Shown in pieces: positions 23,577 through 33,768 of a stretch of DNA of 64,000 nt (the stretch's first letter is position 1; each line of letters starts with the position of its first letter). The DNA is from an uncultured Lachnospiraceae bacterium (GTDB lineage: Bacteria > Bacillota > Clostridia > Lachnospirales > Lachnospiraceae): positions 58,151 to 122,150 of the forward strand of contig CALWOX010000010.1 in assembly GCA_944383265.1 (NCBI GenBank). The letters are read 5' to 3'. The notes beneath the pieces are model-generated. The model worked only from the letters and a program-made list of their open reading frames with translations. It did no database searches and was not told the DNA's origin. The translations under genes were made by a program, and so were the position numbers.

Positions 23577-26500
23577 CTAAAGACTTATACTTTCCGAAAG
23601 TTCCGTGGAATATATTATCATCTCCGTCACAGGCTTCCCTGTAAGCTGCTCGAGAGCCTTGGCATAAAGCTCCAGCTGTACCTCGTATTTTCTCTTGAGC
23701 TCCTGTGCTCCCTCTTCCCTCTTCCCCCTTATCTTGTCTGTCTTGTAATCTATGAGGACTATGCTGTCCTCATTTTCAATATATGCATCGATTATTCCCT
23801 GTAAAAGCTGCATCTCATTGGAGCTGCTGCCTGCAGTAAGCTCATATGCGGGTCTTCCAACCATGAAATGTCTTTCCCTGAAAAGTCTTCCTCTCAGGGC
23901 TGCCTCCCGCATTATCTCTCCCGTTCTGCTTAGGCAGAGGGCAAGCACGACCTTACGGTCTATATATTTGAATTCCTCCTCGGAAAGCCTTCCCGAGGCT
24001 CTCATAGCCTCAAGCTGCGCCTCTGTATTCTCCTCGTCAGGGCTGACCTTAAAGTCAAGGAGCTCGAAAACTCTGTGATAGGCGGTGCCCCTCAGGGCTC
24101 CTTCGTTTGCCTCCTTCCGTCTTCCGTAAAGTATGTCCTCCTGCTCCCCGAATCCAAAATCAAGTTCAGATTCAGGTTCGAGATCCGTTACATTTTCCAT
24201 GGCTTCATGCTTTATCTCGGATACCGAGCGCTTGGGGTAAAGCTCCGTCTCCTCTTTATATCTGTATCTGAAGGAAAGATTTTTCATAAGCTCCTTCCTG
24301 AGCTTTATATCAAATATCTCCTCGCGATTTATATTTTCATATTTAAAGAATATGTCTCCTCTTTTTGCGGTTTCGGAGATCTCCCCGGAAAGAAGCTCCG
24401 AGGAAGTAATGACTTTTATCATAATATCTGAGGCATTCTCATAATATCCCTTCAATATTATGTCAAGGAATGAGCCGGACTTAATAAGCTCCGACCTTAA
24501 AAGCTTTTCACCACCGTCGGATGTAACTGCAGGTCTTGAATTAAGAAGCTTCTTCTCGGCGTCCTTTACAGCTGCCGTCATTATGAGCTTTTCCTTTGCT
24601 CTTGTCATTGCCACGTAAAGCACTCTAAGCTCTTCTCCGAGCCCCTCTATGAGCTGCTTTCTCTTTATGGCCCTCTTCTGCAGGCTCGGATACCTTATCC
24701 TTTCATTTGTGTCCGTATAATCCATACCGATGCCGAGATCCGAATCAAATACCACCTTCTCCCTCGAGTCACTTCTGTTAAATCTCCTGTCAAGGCCTGT
24801 GAGTATGACCACAGGATACTCAAGTCCCTTGCTCTTATGGATAGAGGTTATTCGTACTATGTCATCCTCCTCGGAATATATAGAGGCTTCCCCGTAATCA
24901 CTGTCGTATTTTTTCAGCTCTTCAATATATCTGACAAAGTTGAAAAGTCCCTTAAAGCTTGTGGCGCCGTAGCCTTCCGCTCTGTTAAGGAGCATGTTAA
25001 GGTTTGCCCTCCTTATGTTTCCGAGGGGCATTGCCGATGCGCAGGCATAGTAGCCTGTCCTTTCATATATTTCTGAAATAAGCTCGCTTACTGTATGGTA
25101 CATAGAGTAATCTCTGAAATACGAAAGCATCCTTTTAAATCCTTCCGCCTTCTCAAAGCATTCCTTAAGATCGGCCTCCTTACAGGAAGAAGCTTCCCCT
25201 GCGGCATAGCAGAGAGCCGCATAGAGGCTTTGGTCTCCTGAAAGTGAACTTTCCGATCTCATAAAGCTTCCCCTTATAAGAGCAAGCTCTTCATCAGAAA
25301 ATCCTCCTATGGGACTCTTCATAACTGCAGCGAGAGGAATATCCTGAATAGGATTATCCGTTATCTCAAGCATTGACAGCATTACCTCCACCTCTATGGA
25401 GCTGAAATACCCTGTCACAGTCTCCGCATAGGCAGGTATTCCCGAAAGGGACAGAGAATTCACCATCTCCTTCGCGCATGAGGCGGGAGAGCGCATCAGT
25501 ATCACTATATCTCTGTACTCGAGAGGTCTCAGGTCTCCTGTCTTTTTATCCCTGACCTTGAAGGCCTTGTCCCTGTCATTAAGGCTCATAAGCTGCCTTA
25601 TCTTATCAGCCACAAGCCTTTCCTCGGCTTCTCTCATGCCTATATCCCCGACCGACTCATCCTCAGGCTCTTTGTCGCCTGTCACAAGCAAGAGCTCTGT
25701 GAGAGGAGAAAATCCGTTCCTTAAGTTTTCCTCATTCAGTTCTTCAGGATACTGTGCTCCCGGCCTGAGCACTGCAGCCTCATCATACTCAACTCCTCCA
25801 AGACTTTTTCTCATTATTCTTGAAAAAAGTGAGTTTACAGACGAAAGAATTTCCCTTTTGCTTCTGAAATTTCGGTTTAACTCTACTTTTATCTTGGTTT
25901 CTTCAGGATTTCCGGAAGCTTTCCTGTAATCAAGGCTCTCATAATACTTCCCCGTAAATATCTCGGGCTTTGCCAGCCTGAAGCGATATATACTCTGCTT
26001 TACATCTCCCACCACAAACACGTCAGGTCGCCCGAAGCGCTCTGCGCTTAAGGCCTTAAGAAGATATTCCTGAACGTAGTTGGAATCCTGATACTCGTCT
26101 ATAAGTATCTCATAAAATTCCTCAGACAGCCTGTCCGCAAGCTCTGTTGTCCTCAGTTCTCCGTTATCGTCATATCGCCACAAAAGCCTTAAGGCCATGT
26201 GTTCAAGGTCTGAGAAGTCCACTATGTTTTTATCATTTTTAACCTCGGCAAACCTTTTCGAAAATTCTCTTACAAGCTCCACGAGACTTGATATGATCCT
26301 TGCACTCCCCCTTTGGCTCATGCAAAGCACATCATAGGGAAGGGCCAGATACTCCTCGGCTATCTCTTTAACCGCATCCTTAAAATCATTTCTTATGGAC
26401 TTTACAGCTTCCTTAAGCTCCTCGTCACAGCTGTCCTTTCTGATTATCTTAAGCCGTGAAAAGCTCTGCGCCGAAATAAGGGCCTCCTCTCTGAGCTTCT

Positions 26501-27302
26501 CATAGCCCTCCCCGACGCAAAGTCTCAGCCTTGATAATATTTCCCCGGCCTCATCTATCGCTTCAAGATATTTCTCGGGCCCTGTAGGATCCTTACACAT
26601 GACCTCCGCAGCCGAAAGAAGCTCAGCATACTCGTCAAGAGTCTCGGATATATCCTTCATTATATACTTCATCCAGGGAAGCTCTTCAGGCTTATTTTCC
26701 ATTATTTTTTCTGTTTCAATGTATATCTTATCAAAAAATACATTTTTAAAAGGATATGACCTTATAAAATCATATGTTTTAAGTATCATATCATAAAGTC
26801 TTGTATCGCTGCCTCCCCCTGATATGCTCTCCTCAAGCCCTGAAAAAGCTTTGTCCTCCCCTGCATATTTTTCTTCAAGAAGCTCCCTTATGATATCGTT
26901 TTTTATCATGCGAAGCTCGCCCTCTTCCGCAACTCTGAAGGAGGGATCAAGGTCAAGACTCTGATAATTTTGCTTTATCAGGTTGCTGCATATACTGTCT
27001 ATTGTGGCGATCTTTGCCCTTGGAAGCATGGCATACTGCATCTTAAGATATCTGTTTTCAGGCTCCCTTCGCAGTCTTTCCTTAAGGGCCTCCGATATCC
27101 TCTCTCTCATCTCCCCTGCGGCAGCCTTTGTAAAGGTCATGACAAGAAGCCTGTCAATGCCGACAGGCTCCTTCTCGTCTGTTATAAGTCCTATTATCCT
27201 TTCAACAAGCACAGCGGTTTTTCCGCTTCCTGCCGCGGCAGACACTAAAAGATCCTTTCCTCTTAAGTCGACCGCTGTTTTCTGTTCGTCAGTCCAATTC
27301 AT
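23577..27302 (-). CDS. addA: ATP-dependent helicase/nuclease subunit A (AddA)
   Basis: Motor and nuclease subunit (1241 aa) of AddAB, which resects double-strand breaks to start RecA-dependent repair. The UvrD-type Walker A is VSAAAGSGKTAVLVERI (about residues 19-35), with LLVMTFTKAAAGEMRERI (motif Ia) and IDEYQDSNYVQEYLL (Walker B region). RFRLAKPEIF, VRITSIHKSKGLEYPVV and VAMTRAKEKL are later helicase motifs. The C-terminal RecB-type nuclease motif is VLIDYKTDKI. It starts 11 bp after addB. Confidence 0.96.
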   Translation of the reverse strand: MNWTDEQKTAVDLRGKDLLVSAAAGSGKTAVLVERIIGLITDEKEPVGIDRLLVMTFTKAAAGEMRERISEALKERLRREPENRYLKMQYAMLPRAKIATIDSICSNLIKQNYQSLDLDPSFRVAEEGELRMIKNDIIRELLEEKYAGEDKAFSGLEESISGGGSDTRLYDMILKTYDFIRSYPFKNVFFDKIYIETEKIMENKPEELPWMKYIMKDISETLDEYAELLSAAEVMCKDPTGPEKYLEAIDEAGEILSRLRLCVGEGYEKLREEALISAQSFSRLKIIRKDSCDEELKEAVKSIRNDFKDAVKEIAEEYLALPYDVLCMSQRGSARIISSLVELVREFSKRFAEVKNDKNIVDFSDLEHMALRLLWRYDDNGELRTTELADRLSEEFYEILIDEYQDSNYVQEYLLKALSAERFGRPDVFVVGDVKQSIYRFRLAKPEIFTGKYYESLDYRKASGNPEETKIKVELNRNFRSKREILSSVNSLFSRIMRKSLGGVEYDEAAVLRPGAQYPEELNEENLRNGFSPLTELLLVTGDKEPEDESVGDIGMREAEERLVADKIRQLMSLNDRDKAFKVRDKKTGDLRPLEYRDIVILMRSPASCAKEMVNSLSLSGIPAYAETVTGYFSSIEVEVMLSMLEITDNPIQDIPLAAVMKSPIGGFSDEELALIRGSFMRSESSLSGDQSLYAALCYAAGEASSCKEADLKECFEKAEGFKRMLSYFRDYSMYHTVSELISEIYERTGYYACASAMPLGNIRRANLNMLLNRAEGYGATSFKGLFNFVRYIEELKKYDSDYGEASIYSEEDDIVRITSIHKSKGLEYPVVILTGLDRRFNRSDSREKVVFDSDLGIGMDYTDTNERIRYPSLQKRAIKRKQLIEGLGEELRVLYVAMTRAKEKLIMTAAVKDAEKKLLNSRPAVTSDGGEKLLRSELIKSGSFLDIILKGYYENASDIMIKVITSSELLSGEISETAKRGDIFFKYENINREEIFDIKLRKELMKNLSFRYRYKEETELYPKRSVSEIKHEAMENVTDLEPESELDFGFGEQEDILYGRRKEANEGALRGTAYHRVFELLDFKVSPDEENTEAQLEAMRASGRLSEEEFKYIDRKVVLALCLSRTGEIMREAALRGRLFRERHFMVGRPAYELTAGSSSNEMQLLQGIIDAYIENEDSIVLIDYKTDKIRGKREEGAQELKRKYEVQLELYAKALEQLTGKPVTEMIIYSTELSESISL

Positions 27303-27313
27303 TTGTTTCCCGC

Positions 27314-30300
27314 TTATTCGTCCGTTTTATTCAGTTTATCCGTTTTATACTCGTTTCTTTGGTATTTTTCACCTATTATACCGAATATCTCATCATCTTT
27401 AAGCCCCTCGATATCCCTGAAGGAAAATCCTTCCACTCTCGTATCAAAGCCGCATACGCTGTGGTAGGGGCAATAATCGCAGCCTGACATAAGCCCCTTT
27501 CTGTAGGGTCTTATCTCTGTGTTTCCCTTCATTATCTCCTGCGATGAGCTCTCAAGCTTTTCCTCAGAAAAATCAAGCAGAGCTCTGAAGGCCTCATTAT
27601 CAGCCACAGAGGATCCCCTCTTTGCGAGGCTTCCGTCCTTCAGTGTCACAGGTATGACATCGGACTCGCCTCCCTTTTGTGCCGTATCTCTGTCAAGGTG
27701 AAAAATGGCGTCCCTGTCCGAGTTTGTAAGTCCGTTCATTTTAAGCTTTGAATAGAGCTTTTCTTCCCTCTTTTCTTTGTCTCTGTATGAGTCGGCAATA
27801 TCATCATACTCTGTGACGGGATCGTCTATATTGTAATAAAATATTCCCGCAGGCACGGCAGTCTTTCCATGGCCTGACTCTATTTTCTTTACAGCTACAT
27901 TCATATAGCTCACAAGCTGTAGCTGTAAGCCCTCGTAAACCATCGAAAGGTCAAATCTTGTCTTTCCCGATTTGTAATCTATTATCTTTACATATACTCT
28001 GCTCTCATCCTCAAACCTGTCCACTCTGTCGATCCTTCCGTGCAGTGAGAGCCTTTCTGAGCTGTAATTAAAGGGAAGCTCACAGCCGTATACCTTGAAG
28101 TCCCCCTTCATAAGCTGCCTTTTCAGAGCCTTTAAGGTGCGTATGGTGATCCTTTTTACCTTTTCCGTCATATAGATATTTCTTTGAGTAGACTGCATTA
28201 TCTCATTATTGTAATCCTCACATATCTTTATGACACAATCCGCTCCGATACGGGAAAGCTCCTCTTCATTCACAGTCTCAAGAGACAGGCCTCTTTCTTT
28301 AAGGAGCTTAAAGGTCAGGTCTATGGCACTGTGATAAAGGTTTCCTATGTCTGAGGCGGCGACCTCCGCCTGCTGCCTCTCCGTGAGCATAAGGCCGTAC
28401 CTTAAGAAATGCTTGTAGGCGCACTCGTTAAAGCTTTCTATCCTTGTGACGGAGCCGTACAATCTGTCACCGTACAGAAGTTCCGCCGCCCTCTCTGAAA
28501 TTCCTCCTCCGCCATAATGAAAGGAAGCGGATCTTACAGCATTTTCAGCCTTCCTGACCATACTTTCATCTGATATCAGGGCGCTGTAAAGCTCGAGATT
28601 ACGATTTCCGAGAGATACGACTCCGTCGGTCTCATCTCTCAGCCCCTCAGCAAGGGCCAAAAGAGCCTCCTCATCTGTCTTTATAAAGCCGAATTCCTCG
28701 GAAGAGACGATATCAGGCCTTATGCCGTGCTTTTCAAAGTATTCATCCCTCACATCGTTTATGACTCTTGAGGGCTTTAAAGCCTTTCCTGAGGCGTCCG
28801 CTCTCGAAAAGCTCATTACAAGCTCCCTCTCAGGCTTTTCCATGTTCATCCTAAGATAAAAGTTCTGTATACAGCTCTCATCCGCATCGGCAGGCGCCAA
28901 CTCTATCTCACCCGCTGTAAGCATGAGCCTCTCCCTGTCGCTGAATATTCCTCCTCCTGATACGGCAGACGGTATCAGCCCGTCATTTACCCCTGTCATA
29001 ATAAGTACCTTTGCCCCCTCAAAACGGCTGCGCTTCAGGTCTCCCACTATGATCTGATCAAGGGTAGCGGGGATCATGCCCACCTTAAGCTCCGAAAAGC
29101 CCGCGTCAAGTATGTCACCAAACTCCTTTGTGCTCATACTCCTTTCTCCCATAAGAGCGCCAAGCCTTTCAATAAGCTCCACGGAAGCCTCAAATATCCT
29201 TCCGTGCTTTTTTGCATCGGCAGTCTGCTCATCACAGAGGAGCTCATCGCAAAGTGCCTCCACCTTCTCGGGAAGCCGTGCTTCCTCCAAAAAGGCAAGA
29301 AGAGCATCACATTTATCCTTTACCTTATTTTCTGAAAGACCGCATGCAAGTTTAAAAAGCGGAGCCAAAAGTTCATCCTTAAATTCTGTCAAATCCTTCA
29401 GGTTTATGCCATCAAAGCTTTTTCCGAATACCCGCCACTCTCTCTCAAGCTTTTTTCTGCCCTTTATACCAAGGGCTCTGATGTAATTGTCACAGAGATC
29501 CTTAAGGTAAAGGCACCTTGCCCTCTTCTCATTTACAGGCTCATCGCAGGCTTCGTTATCCCGGCCTTCTCCATATAAAAGCAGATCCCCCGCAAAGGGA
29601 TTTTTTATATATCTCAACACAGACTCCTCGGAAAAGCCTTCTGTACATGCCGTAACTGCGGCTCTTATAAATTCCGCTCCCACATTGTCGGAGGCCTTCT
29701 CCTTTGTATCTGTAAAATACGGTATATCCGCCCTCGAAAAGGCTCTCTTAAAGGCCTCCGCACTTTCCTCGGGATCGGACGCCGCTATAACTATATCCCT
29801 GTATCTGAGCCGGTCGTTTCGCACAAGCCTCTCTATATACGATGCCGCAAACTCCGCCTCATCCTCCGAATCACGACAGGATACGATCCTTATCCCATGC
29901 TCAAGCTTATGCTCAGTCCATATATCAGGCTCCTTATTTATTCCGAGTCCCGAGGCTGTATCCGTGAGCTTTGCCGTCATTTCTTTGGTGAGATAATAAA
30001 GCTCTGCGGCCTTAAGAGGCCCTCTTTCTCTCCTGTAGGGATTTTCCTTCTCAGATATGGTAAGGGTAAACCTTGTGAGGGCCGCCTTCTCCATTATATG
30101 AGCTATTATCTTAAGCTGAACAGGAGTAAACTCCGCAAACCCGTCAAATATAAACACAGCATTATCCGGAAGGGCTGACCTCCCGATATTTTCAAGAAGT
30201 ATGTAGGGTATCTCCTCGGCGGCGGAGTACTCTCCCTTTATCTTCCTTTTAAACTCTCCGAATATAAGGCAGATATCGTTTATCTTTGCCTTCAATATAT

Positions 30301-30745
30301 TGTCATCGGAAGCTGCTCCCGCCTTCAAAAGAGAGTCTTCAGTCACGCCATACTGGTAAAACTCGGATATTATGGCCTTCATCTGATTTATAAATCCGGG
30401 CTTTCCGAGCTTCCTTCCGTAAAGCCTGAGCTCCGAGGCCACCTCCTCGCAGGCTTCCCTAAGTATCATCGACTCGGATACCTCGTCAAGGATATCAGGC
30501 TTTTTTATCCCAAGCTCATCCATTACCCTGTAGGCAAGGAGGTTGAAGCTCAATACATCTGTATTAAGCATTCCATGTCTCGGATGACGTTTTATTATCT
30601 CTTGCTGGGCCTTTAAGGTGTTTTGCTCGGGCACCATCATATAGAACATCTTTTCCGGATGCTTCAGGGACTCCTCCACGATGCTGTTGTATGCATATTC
30701 TGTTTTTCCTGAGGAAAAATCCCCGAAAATAAATTGGTATGACAT
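27314..30745 (-). CDS. addB: ATP-dependent helicase/nuclease subunit B (AddB)
   Basis: Second subunit (1143 aa) of AddAB, needed for Chi recognition and the other strand's cleavage. The N-terminal Walker A variant is FGDFSSGKTEYAYN. The C-terminal nuclease domain has VKIIDYKSGKT and the four cysteines of the structural [4Fe-4S] cluster: one in FNECAYKHF and three in GCDYCPYHSVCGF. The helicase core is degenerate, as usual in AddB. It lies 24 bp downstream of a gene for a secreted protein and likely shares its transcript. Confidence 0.95.
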   Translation of the reverse strand: MSYQFIFGDFSSGKTEYAYNSIVEESLKHPEKMFYMMVPEQNTLKAQQEIIKRHPRHGMLNTDVLSFNLLAYRVMDELGIKKPDILDEVSESMILREACEEVASELRLYGRKLGKPGFINQMKAIISEFYQYGVTEDSLLKAGAASDDNILKAKINDICLIFGEFKRKIKGEYSAAEEIPYILLENIGRSALPDNAVFIFDGFAEFTPVQLKIIAHIMEKAALTRFTLTISEKENPYRRERGPLKAAELYYLTKEMTAKLTDTASGLGINKEPDIWTEHKLEHGIRIVSCRDSEDEAEFAASYIERLVRNDRLRYRDIVIAASDPEESAEAFKRAFSRADIPYFTDTKEKASDNVGAEFIRAAVTACTEGFSEESVLRYIKNPFAGDLLLYGEGRDNEACDEPVNEKRARCLYLKDLCDNYIRALGIKGRKKLEREWRVFGKSFDGINLKDLTEFKDELLAPLFKLACGLSENKVKDKCDALLAFLEEARLPEKVEALCDELLCDEQTADAKKHGRIFEASVELIERLGALMGERSMSTKEFGDILDAGFSELKVGMIPATLDQIIVGDLKRSRFEGAKVLIMTGVNDGLIPSAVSGGGIFSDRERLMLTAGEIELAPADADESCIQNFYLRMNMEKPERELVMSFSRADASGKALKPSRVINDVRDEYFEKHGIRPDIVSSEEFGFIKTDEEALLALAEGLRDETDGVVSLGNRNLELYSALISDESMVRKAENAVRSASFHYGGGGISERAAELLYGDRLYGSVTRIESFNECAYKHFLRYGLMLTERQQAEVAASDIGNLYHSAIDLTFKLLKERGLSLETVNEEELSRIGADCVIKICEDYNNEIMQSTQRNIYMTEKVKRITIRTLKALKRQLMKGDFKVYGCELPFNYSSERLSLHGRIDRVDRFEDESRVYVKIIDYKSGKTRFDLSMVYEGLQLQLVSYMNVAVKKIESGHGKTAVPAGIFYYNIDDPVTEYDDIADSYRDKEKREEKLYSKLKMNGLTNSDRDAIFHLDRDTAQKGGESDVIPVTLKDGSLAKRGSSVADNEAFRALLDFSEEKLESSSQEIMKGNTEIRPYRKGLMSGCDYCPYHSVCGFDTRVEGFSFRDIEGLKDDEIFGIIGEKYQRNEYKTDKLNKTDE

Positions 30746-30769
30746 GCTTGATCTCTCCGCACTGAAACT

Positions 30770-31549
30770 TTATCTTGCAAAAAGCATTATTTTTTGCGCC
30801 TCATATTCCTGTAGGCCTGAGTCACTTGCACTGACAGGACTTCCCCATATCATGCATCTTGAGCCCACAGCTATATCGTCTATGGTCACTATATTTCTTG
30901 TAAGGTAAGGAGTCACCTCGGTTTTTTCCGCAGAAGCACTCCACTTATTTCCGTCCTGATCTGTTATGGTTACAGCTGTCTGACCGTCAGTGTCTGTTGT
31001 GACGAGCTCCTTTACCACCACATATGATGGAGCCGTATATCCCTCAGGTACATTTACCACTATAGCCTGAGCTGCAGTCTGAGGCGGAAGGCTTAAGGTC
31101 ATTATGCGAGAGGTCCACACATATGCAGGGGCCGATTTATCAATATCGTCATATGAAACGGGCATTCCCGACACAGCATCTGTTACGGGGACTCCGTCTG
31201 CTACATTTAATACAGTCTCCATTACGCTGTCATGCACTGTTCCGTTTTCATCTGTATAGGTCTCATTTGAATTAAAAATTATCCTTCCGGTATTTGCATC
31301 CGCGGATGCTATATATCCCCATTTTTTTAAAGGGCTGTCATCTGTGAAAAGTTCCCCCTCATTACCGTTTTCTCCCGACTCATCCGGGAAACGTCCGATG
31401 AACTCCCCGGGGCCCGGGTTTGCAGGTGGAAGTTCATTTATTATCCTTATCTCCTGACCCGCATCCGCAGTATCCGCCATGGCAGTCCCTGCTGCCGCTG
31501 ACATTATAAAAGCGGTGATCGCTATCGCTGTAAATATTTTCTTCCTCAT
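30770..31549 (-). CDS. secreted beta-rich protein, unknown function
   Basis: A 259-aa protein with a signal peptide (MRKKIFTAIAITAFIMSAAAG..., cleavage near AMA-DTA, about residue 25). The mature part is acidic with a Pro/Gly linker (LPPANPGPGEF). Residues about 75-255 look like a repeated beta domain: TGRIIFNSNETYTDENG, then TDAVSGMPVSYDDI, SRIMTLSLPPQTAAQAIVVN and YLTRNIVTIDDIAVGSRCMIW. It resembles the N-terminal domain of clostridial copper-amine-oxidase-like stalk proteins, from memory only. It has AAGGAGG at good spacing and a TATAAT (31585-31590) upstream. It precedes addBA on the same strand. Confidence 0.75.
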   Translation of the reverse strand: MRKKIFTAIAITAFIMSAAAGTAMADTADAGQEIRIINELPPANPGPGEFIGRFPDESGENGNEGELFTDDSPLKKWGYIASADANTGRIIFNSNETYTDENGTVHDSVMETVLNVADGVPVTDAVSGMPVSYDDIDKSAPAYVWTSRIMTLSLPPQTAAQAIVVNVPEGYTAPSYVVVKELVTTDTDGQTAVTITDQDGNKWSASAEKTEVTPYLTRNIVTIDDIAVGSRCMIWGSPVSASDSGLQEYEAQKIMLFAR

Positions 31550-31624
31550 AAAAACCTCCTTAAGGCTCTGAATATTTTATATGTATTATACGGCTTTGGT
31601 TATCCCTTTATTTCTCCGAAAAAT

Positions 31625-31667
31625 AAAAAACTGCAAGGCGATGTAAATATTATATATCGTCTTGCAG
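31625..31667 (-). terminator. terminator of the 187-aa secreted protein gene
   Basis: Arms CTGCAAGGCGAT (31631-31642) and ATCGTCTTGCAG (31656-31667), with one wobble pair. It is followed on the minus strand by TTTTTTATTT. Confidence 0.88.
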
Positions 31668-31699
31668 AATATTTCTAATTTAATTTATGAGCCATGACA

Positions 31700-32263
31700 T
31701 CAGTCCTCGGAGTAAGTCGAAAGCTCATCATAGGTGGCTACATAAAAATACATCTTCTCTTCCTTCTGTGAGTCATCCTTGTAGGTAAGCTTCATCTGAA
31801 GGCTCCTGTCATATCCGGAATAGAGTCTTCCCTTCTCGTCAAGCTCATCTCTCACATCATCCGGGATAATGGAGTAATTGGTGTCTGTGGAAAGCTGTCC
31901 GTAGTCCCAGCCACACACCTGCTCATTAAGGCTCTTTTTGTTTTCCTCATCATAGTATAAGACCACCACGTCTATCTTAAGGTTATTAATGTCAGCCTCC
32001 GGATTGACTTGGCTTAAGGCAAACTCGGCATCAGGAGTAATGCAGGTACCCTCCCGAAACTTGCTGCCTGAGCCGGTATAGCAAAGCCTTCCTCCGACCG
32101 AATCAGTCTCTATAGATAATTCAAAGGGAAAGGTAGGCAGATCCGCCAATGTATTCTTCATAAGCTTGGGCTTCATTCCGTCTGCAAAGGCAGGGAAAAC
32201 AGCTGTAGCCGCAATACAAAGAGTCAATATACCTGTTCTCAGAAATTTATTAAACCGCTTCAC
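31700..32263 (-). CDS. secreted protein, unknown function
   Basis: A 187-aa protein starting with GTG, preceded by GAGGATAAAGG. The signal peptide is MKRFNKFLRTGILTLCIAAT..., with cleavage near AFA-DGM (about residue 28). The mature domain has two cysteines in the first half (RLCYTGSG and GTCITP) plus one later (VCGWDYGQ), so one disulfide is possible. It ends YVATYDELSTYSED. It has no recognised domain. It is monocistronic between the tyrS terminator and its own terminator. Confidence 0.78.
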   Translation of the reverse strand: MKRFNKFLRTGILTLCIAATAVFPAFADGMKPKLMKNTLADLPTFPFELSIETDSVGGRLCYTGSGSKFREGTCITPDAEFALSQVNPEADINNLKIDVVVLYYDEENKKSLNEQVCGWDYGQLSTDTNYSIIPDDVRDELDEKGRLYSGYDRSLQMKLTYKDDSQKEEKMYFYVATYDELSTYSED

Positions 32264-32353
32264 ACCTTTATCCTCACAGAAAGCAAAATTTCAAAAAATA
32301 AAAAAGCTTATTCAACTTTTTTCTGATTGTAGAGACAGTATACCATAAAAATA

Positions 32354-32405
32354 TAAAGGCGGACGTAACGGTAATCTTACGAAAACCTTACATATCCGCC
32401 TTTAT
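32354..32405 (-). terminator. terminator of tyrS
   Basis: Arms ATAAAGGCGGA and TCCGCCTTTAT enclose about 31 nt. They are followed by TATTTTT on the minus strand, 40 bp past the tyrS stop. Confidence 0.82.
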
Positions 32406-32445
32406 TTATCTTTTTTTCGGTTACAGCCTGCCCTATAGACTTCTT

Positions 32446-33675
32446 TTATTTTACGCAGACTTTAACGAAGTTTTTCTTTCCTCTTTTTACTATAATTCCG
32501 TCGCCTGAAAGCTCCTCTGCCGAGAATTCTCTCTTGCTGTCTGTGACCTTTTCATCGCCTACAGTGACTCCGCCCTGCTCCACATTTCTCCTTGCGTCTC
32601 CCCTGGAGCTGCAAAGTCCCGAGCCTGTAAGAATGCTGAGTATATCTGTCTTTCCGTCCTTAAGCTCGTCTCTTTTTATCTCATAAGTAGGCATATTTTC
32701 TGAAGATGCGCCTGAGAATACAGCCTTGGCCGCCTCCTGTGCCTTGTCGGCCTCTTCCTTTCCGTGTACGAGAGAAGTAAGCTCATACGCAAGTATCTCC
32801 TTTGCCTTGTTGAGCTCAGCGCCCTCCCAGCTTTCCATCTTCTTTATCTCATCAAGAGGAAGGAAGGTAAGCATCTTTATGCACTTTAATACATCGGCGT
32901 CGTTTACATTTCTCCAGTACTGGTAGAACTCATAGGGTGAAGTCTTCTCGGGGTCAAGCCATACAGCTCCCGATGCTGTCTTTCCCATCTTCTTACCCTC
33001 GGAGTTAAGGAGGAGGGTTATAGTCATGGCATGAGCATCCTTGCCCAGCTTCTTTCTTATGAGATCTGTTCCCGCAAGCATATTAGACCACTGGTCGTCT
33101 CCTCCGAACTGCATGTTGCAGCCGTAATCCTGATACAGTCTGTAGAAATCATATGCCTGCATTATCATATAGTTGAATTCAAGGAAGGTAAGGCCCTTCT
33201 CCATCCTCTGCTCGTAGCACCTTGCCGCAAGCATGTGGTTTACGGAAAAGTGTGCTCCCACATCCCTCAGGAAATCAACATAGTTAAGGTCCAAAAGCCA
33301 GTCGCCGTTGTTTACCATTATGGCGTCGCTCTTTCCCTCTCCGAAATGTATGAATCTCTCCATCTGACGTCTGAAGCAGTCGCAGTTGTGGGCGATAGTC
33401 TCCTTGGTCATCATCTGTCTCATATCGGTACGTCCTGAAGGGTCGCCTATCATTCCGGTTCCCCCGCCCACAAGAGCTATGGGCTTGTTGCCCGCCATCT
33501 GAAGCCTCTTCATAAGGCAAAGAGCCATAAAGTGGCCTACATGAAGGCTGTCCGCTGTAGGATCAAAGCCGATATAAAATACAGCCTTTCCTTCATTGAC
33601 CATCTTTTTTATTTCTTCCTCATCAGTCACCTGCGCGAGCAAGCCGCGCTCTATTAATTCTTCATATACTCCCAT
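32446..33675 (-). CDS. tyrS: tyrosyl-tRNA synthetase
   Basis: Class I synthetase charging tRNA-Tyr (409 aa). It has a HIGH-type motif in SLHVGHFMALCL, a KMSKS-type motif in GKKMGKTASGAV, tyrosine-binding YDFYRL, and a C-terminal S4 RNA-binding domain (ILTGSGLCSSRGDARR...). The start at 33675 has AGAGGA 8 nt upstream; a longer frame from 33696 has none. Only 93 bp separate it from yitT and no T-box leader is seen, unusual for clostridial tyrS. Confidence 0.96.
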   Translation of the reverse strand: MGVYEELIERGLLAQVTDEEEIKKMVNEGKAVFYIGFDPTADSLHVGHFMALCLMKRLQMAGNKPIALVGGGTGMIGDPSGRTDMRQMMTKETIAHNCDCFRRQMERFIHFGEGKSDAIMVNNGDWLLDLNYVDFLRDVGAHFSVNHMLAARCYEQRMEKGLTFLEFNYMIMQAYDFYRLYQDYGCNMQFGGDDQWSNMLAGTDLIRKKLGKDAHAMTITLLLNSEGKKMGKTASGAVWLDPEKTSPYEFYQYWRNVNDADVLKCIKMLTFLPLDEIKKMESWEGAELNKAKEILAYELTSLVHGKEEADKAQEAAKAVFSGASSENMPTYEIKRDELKDGKTDILSILTGSGLCSSRGDARRNVEQGGVTVGDEKVTDSKREFSAEELSGDGIIVKRGKKNFVKVCVK

Positions 33676-33768
33676 CTGTACGTTCCTCTTTATCATTATT
33701 GCAGCTTTAATGCAAAAGGCATTAATCCATATCTTATATCATATCTTCAAATTACGCAAGAAACTTTT

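Noticed and set aside
33676..33768. T-box leader of tyrS
   Set aside because: The gap is only 93 bp, with no T-box sequence or antiterminator hairpin.
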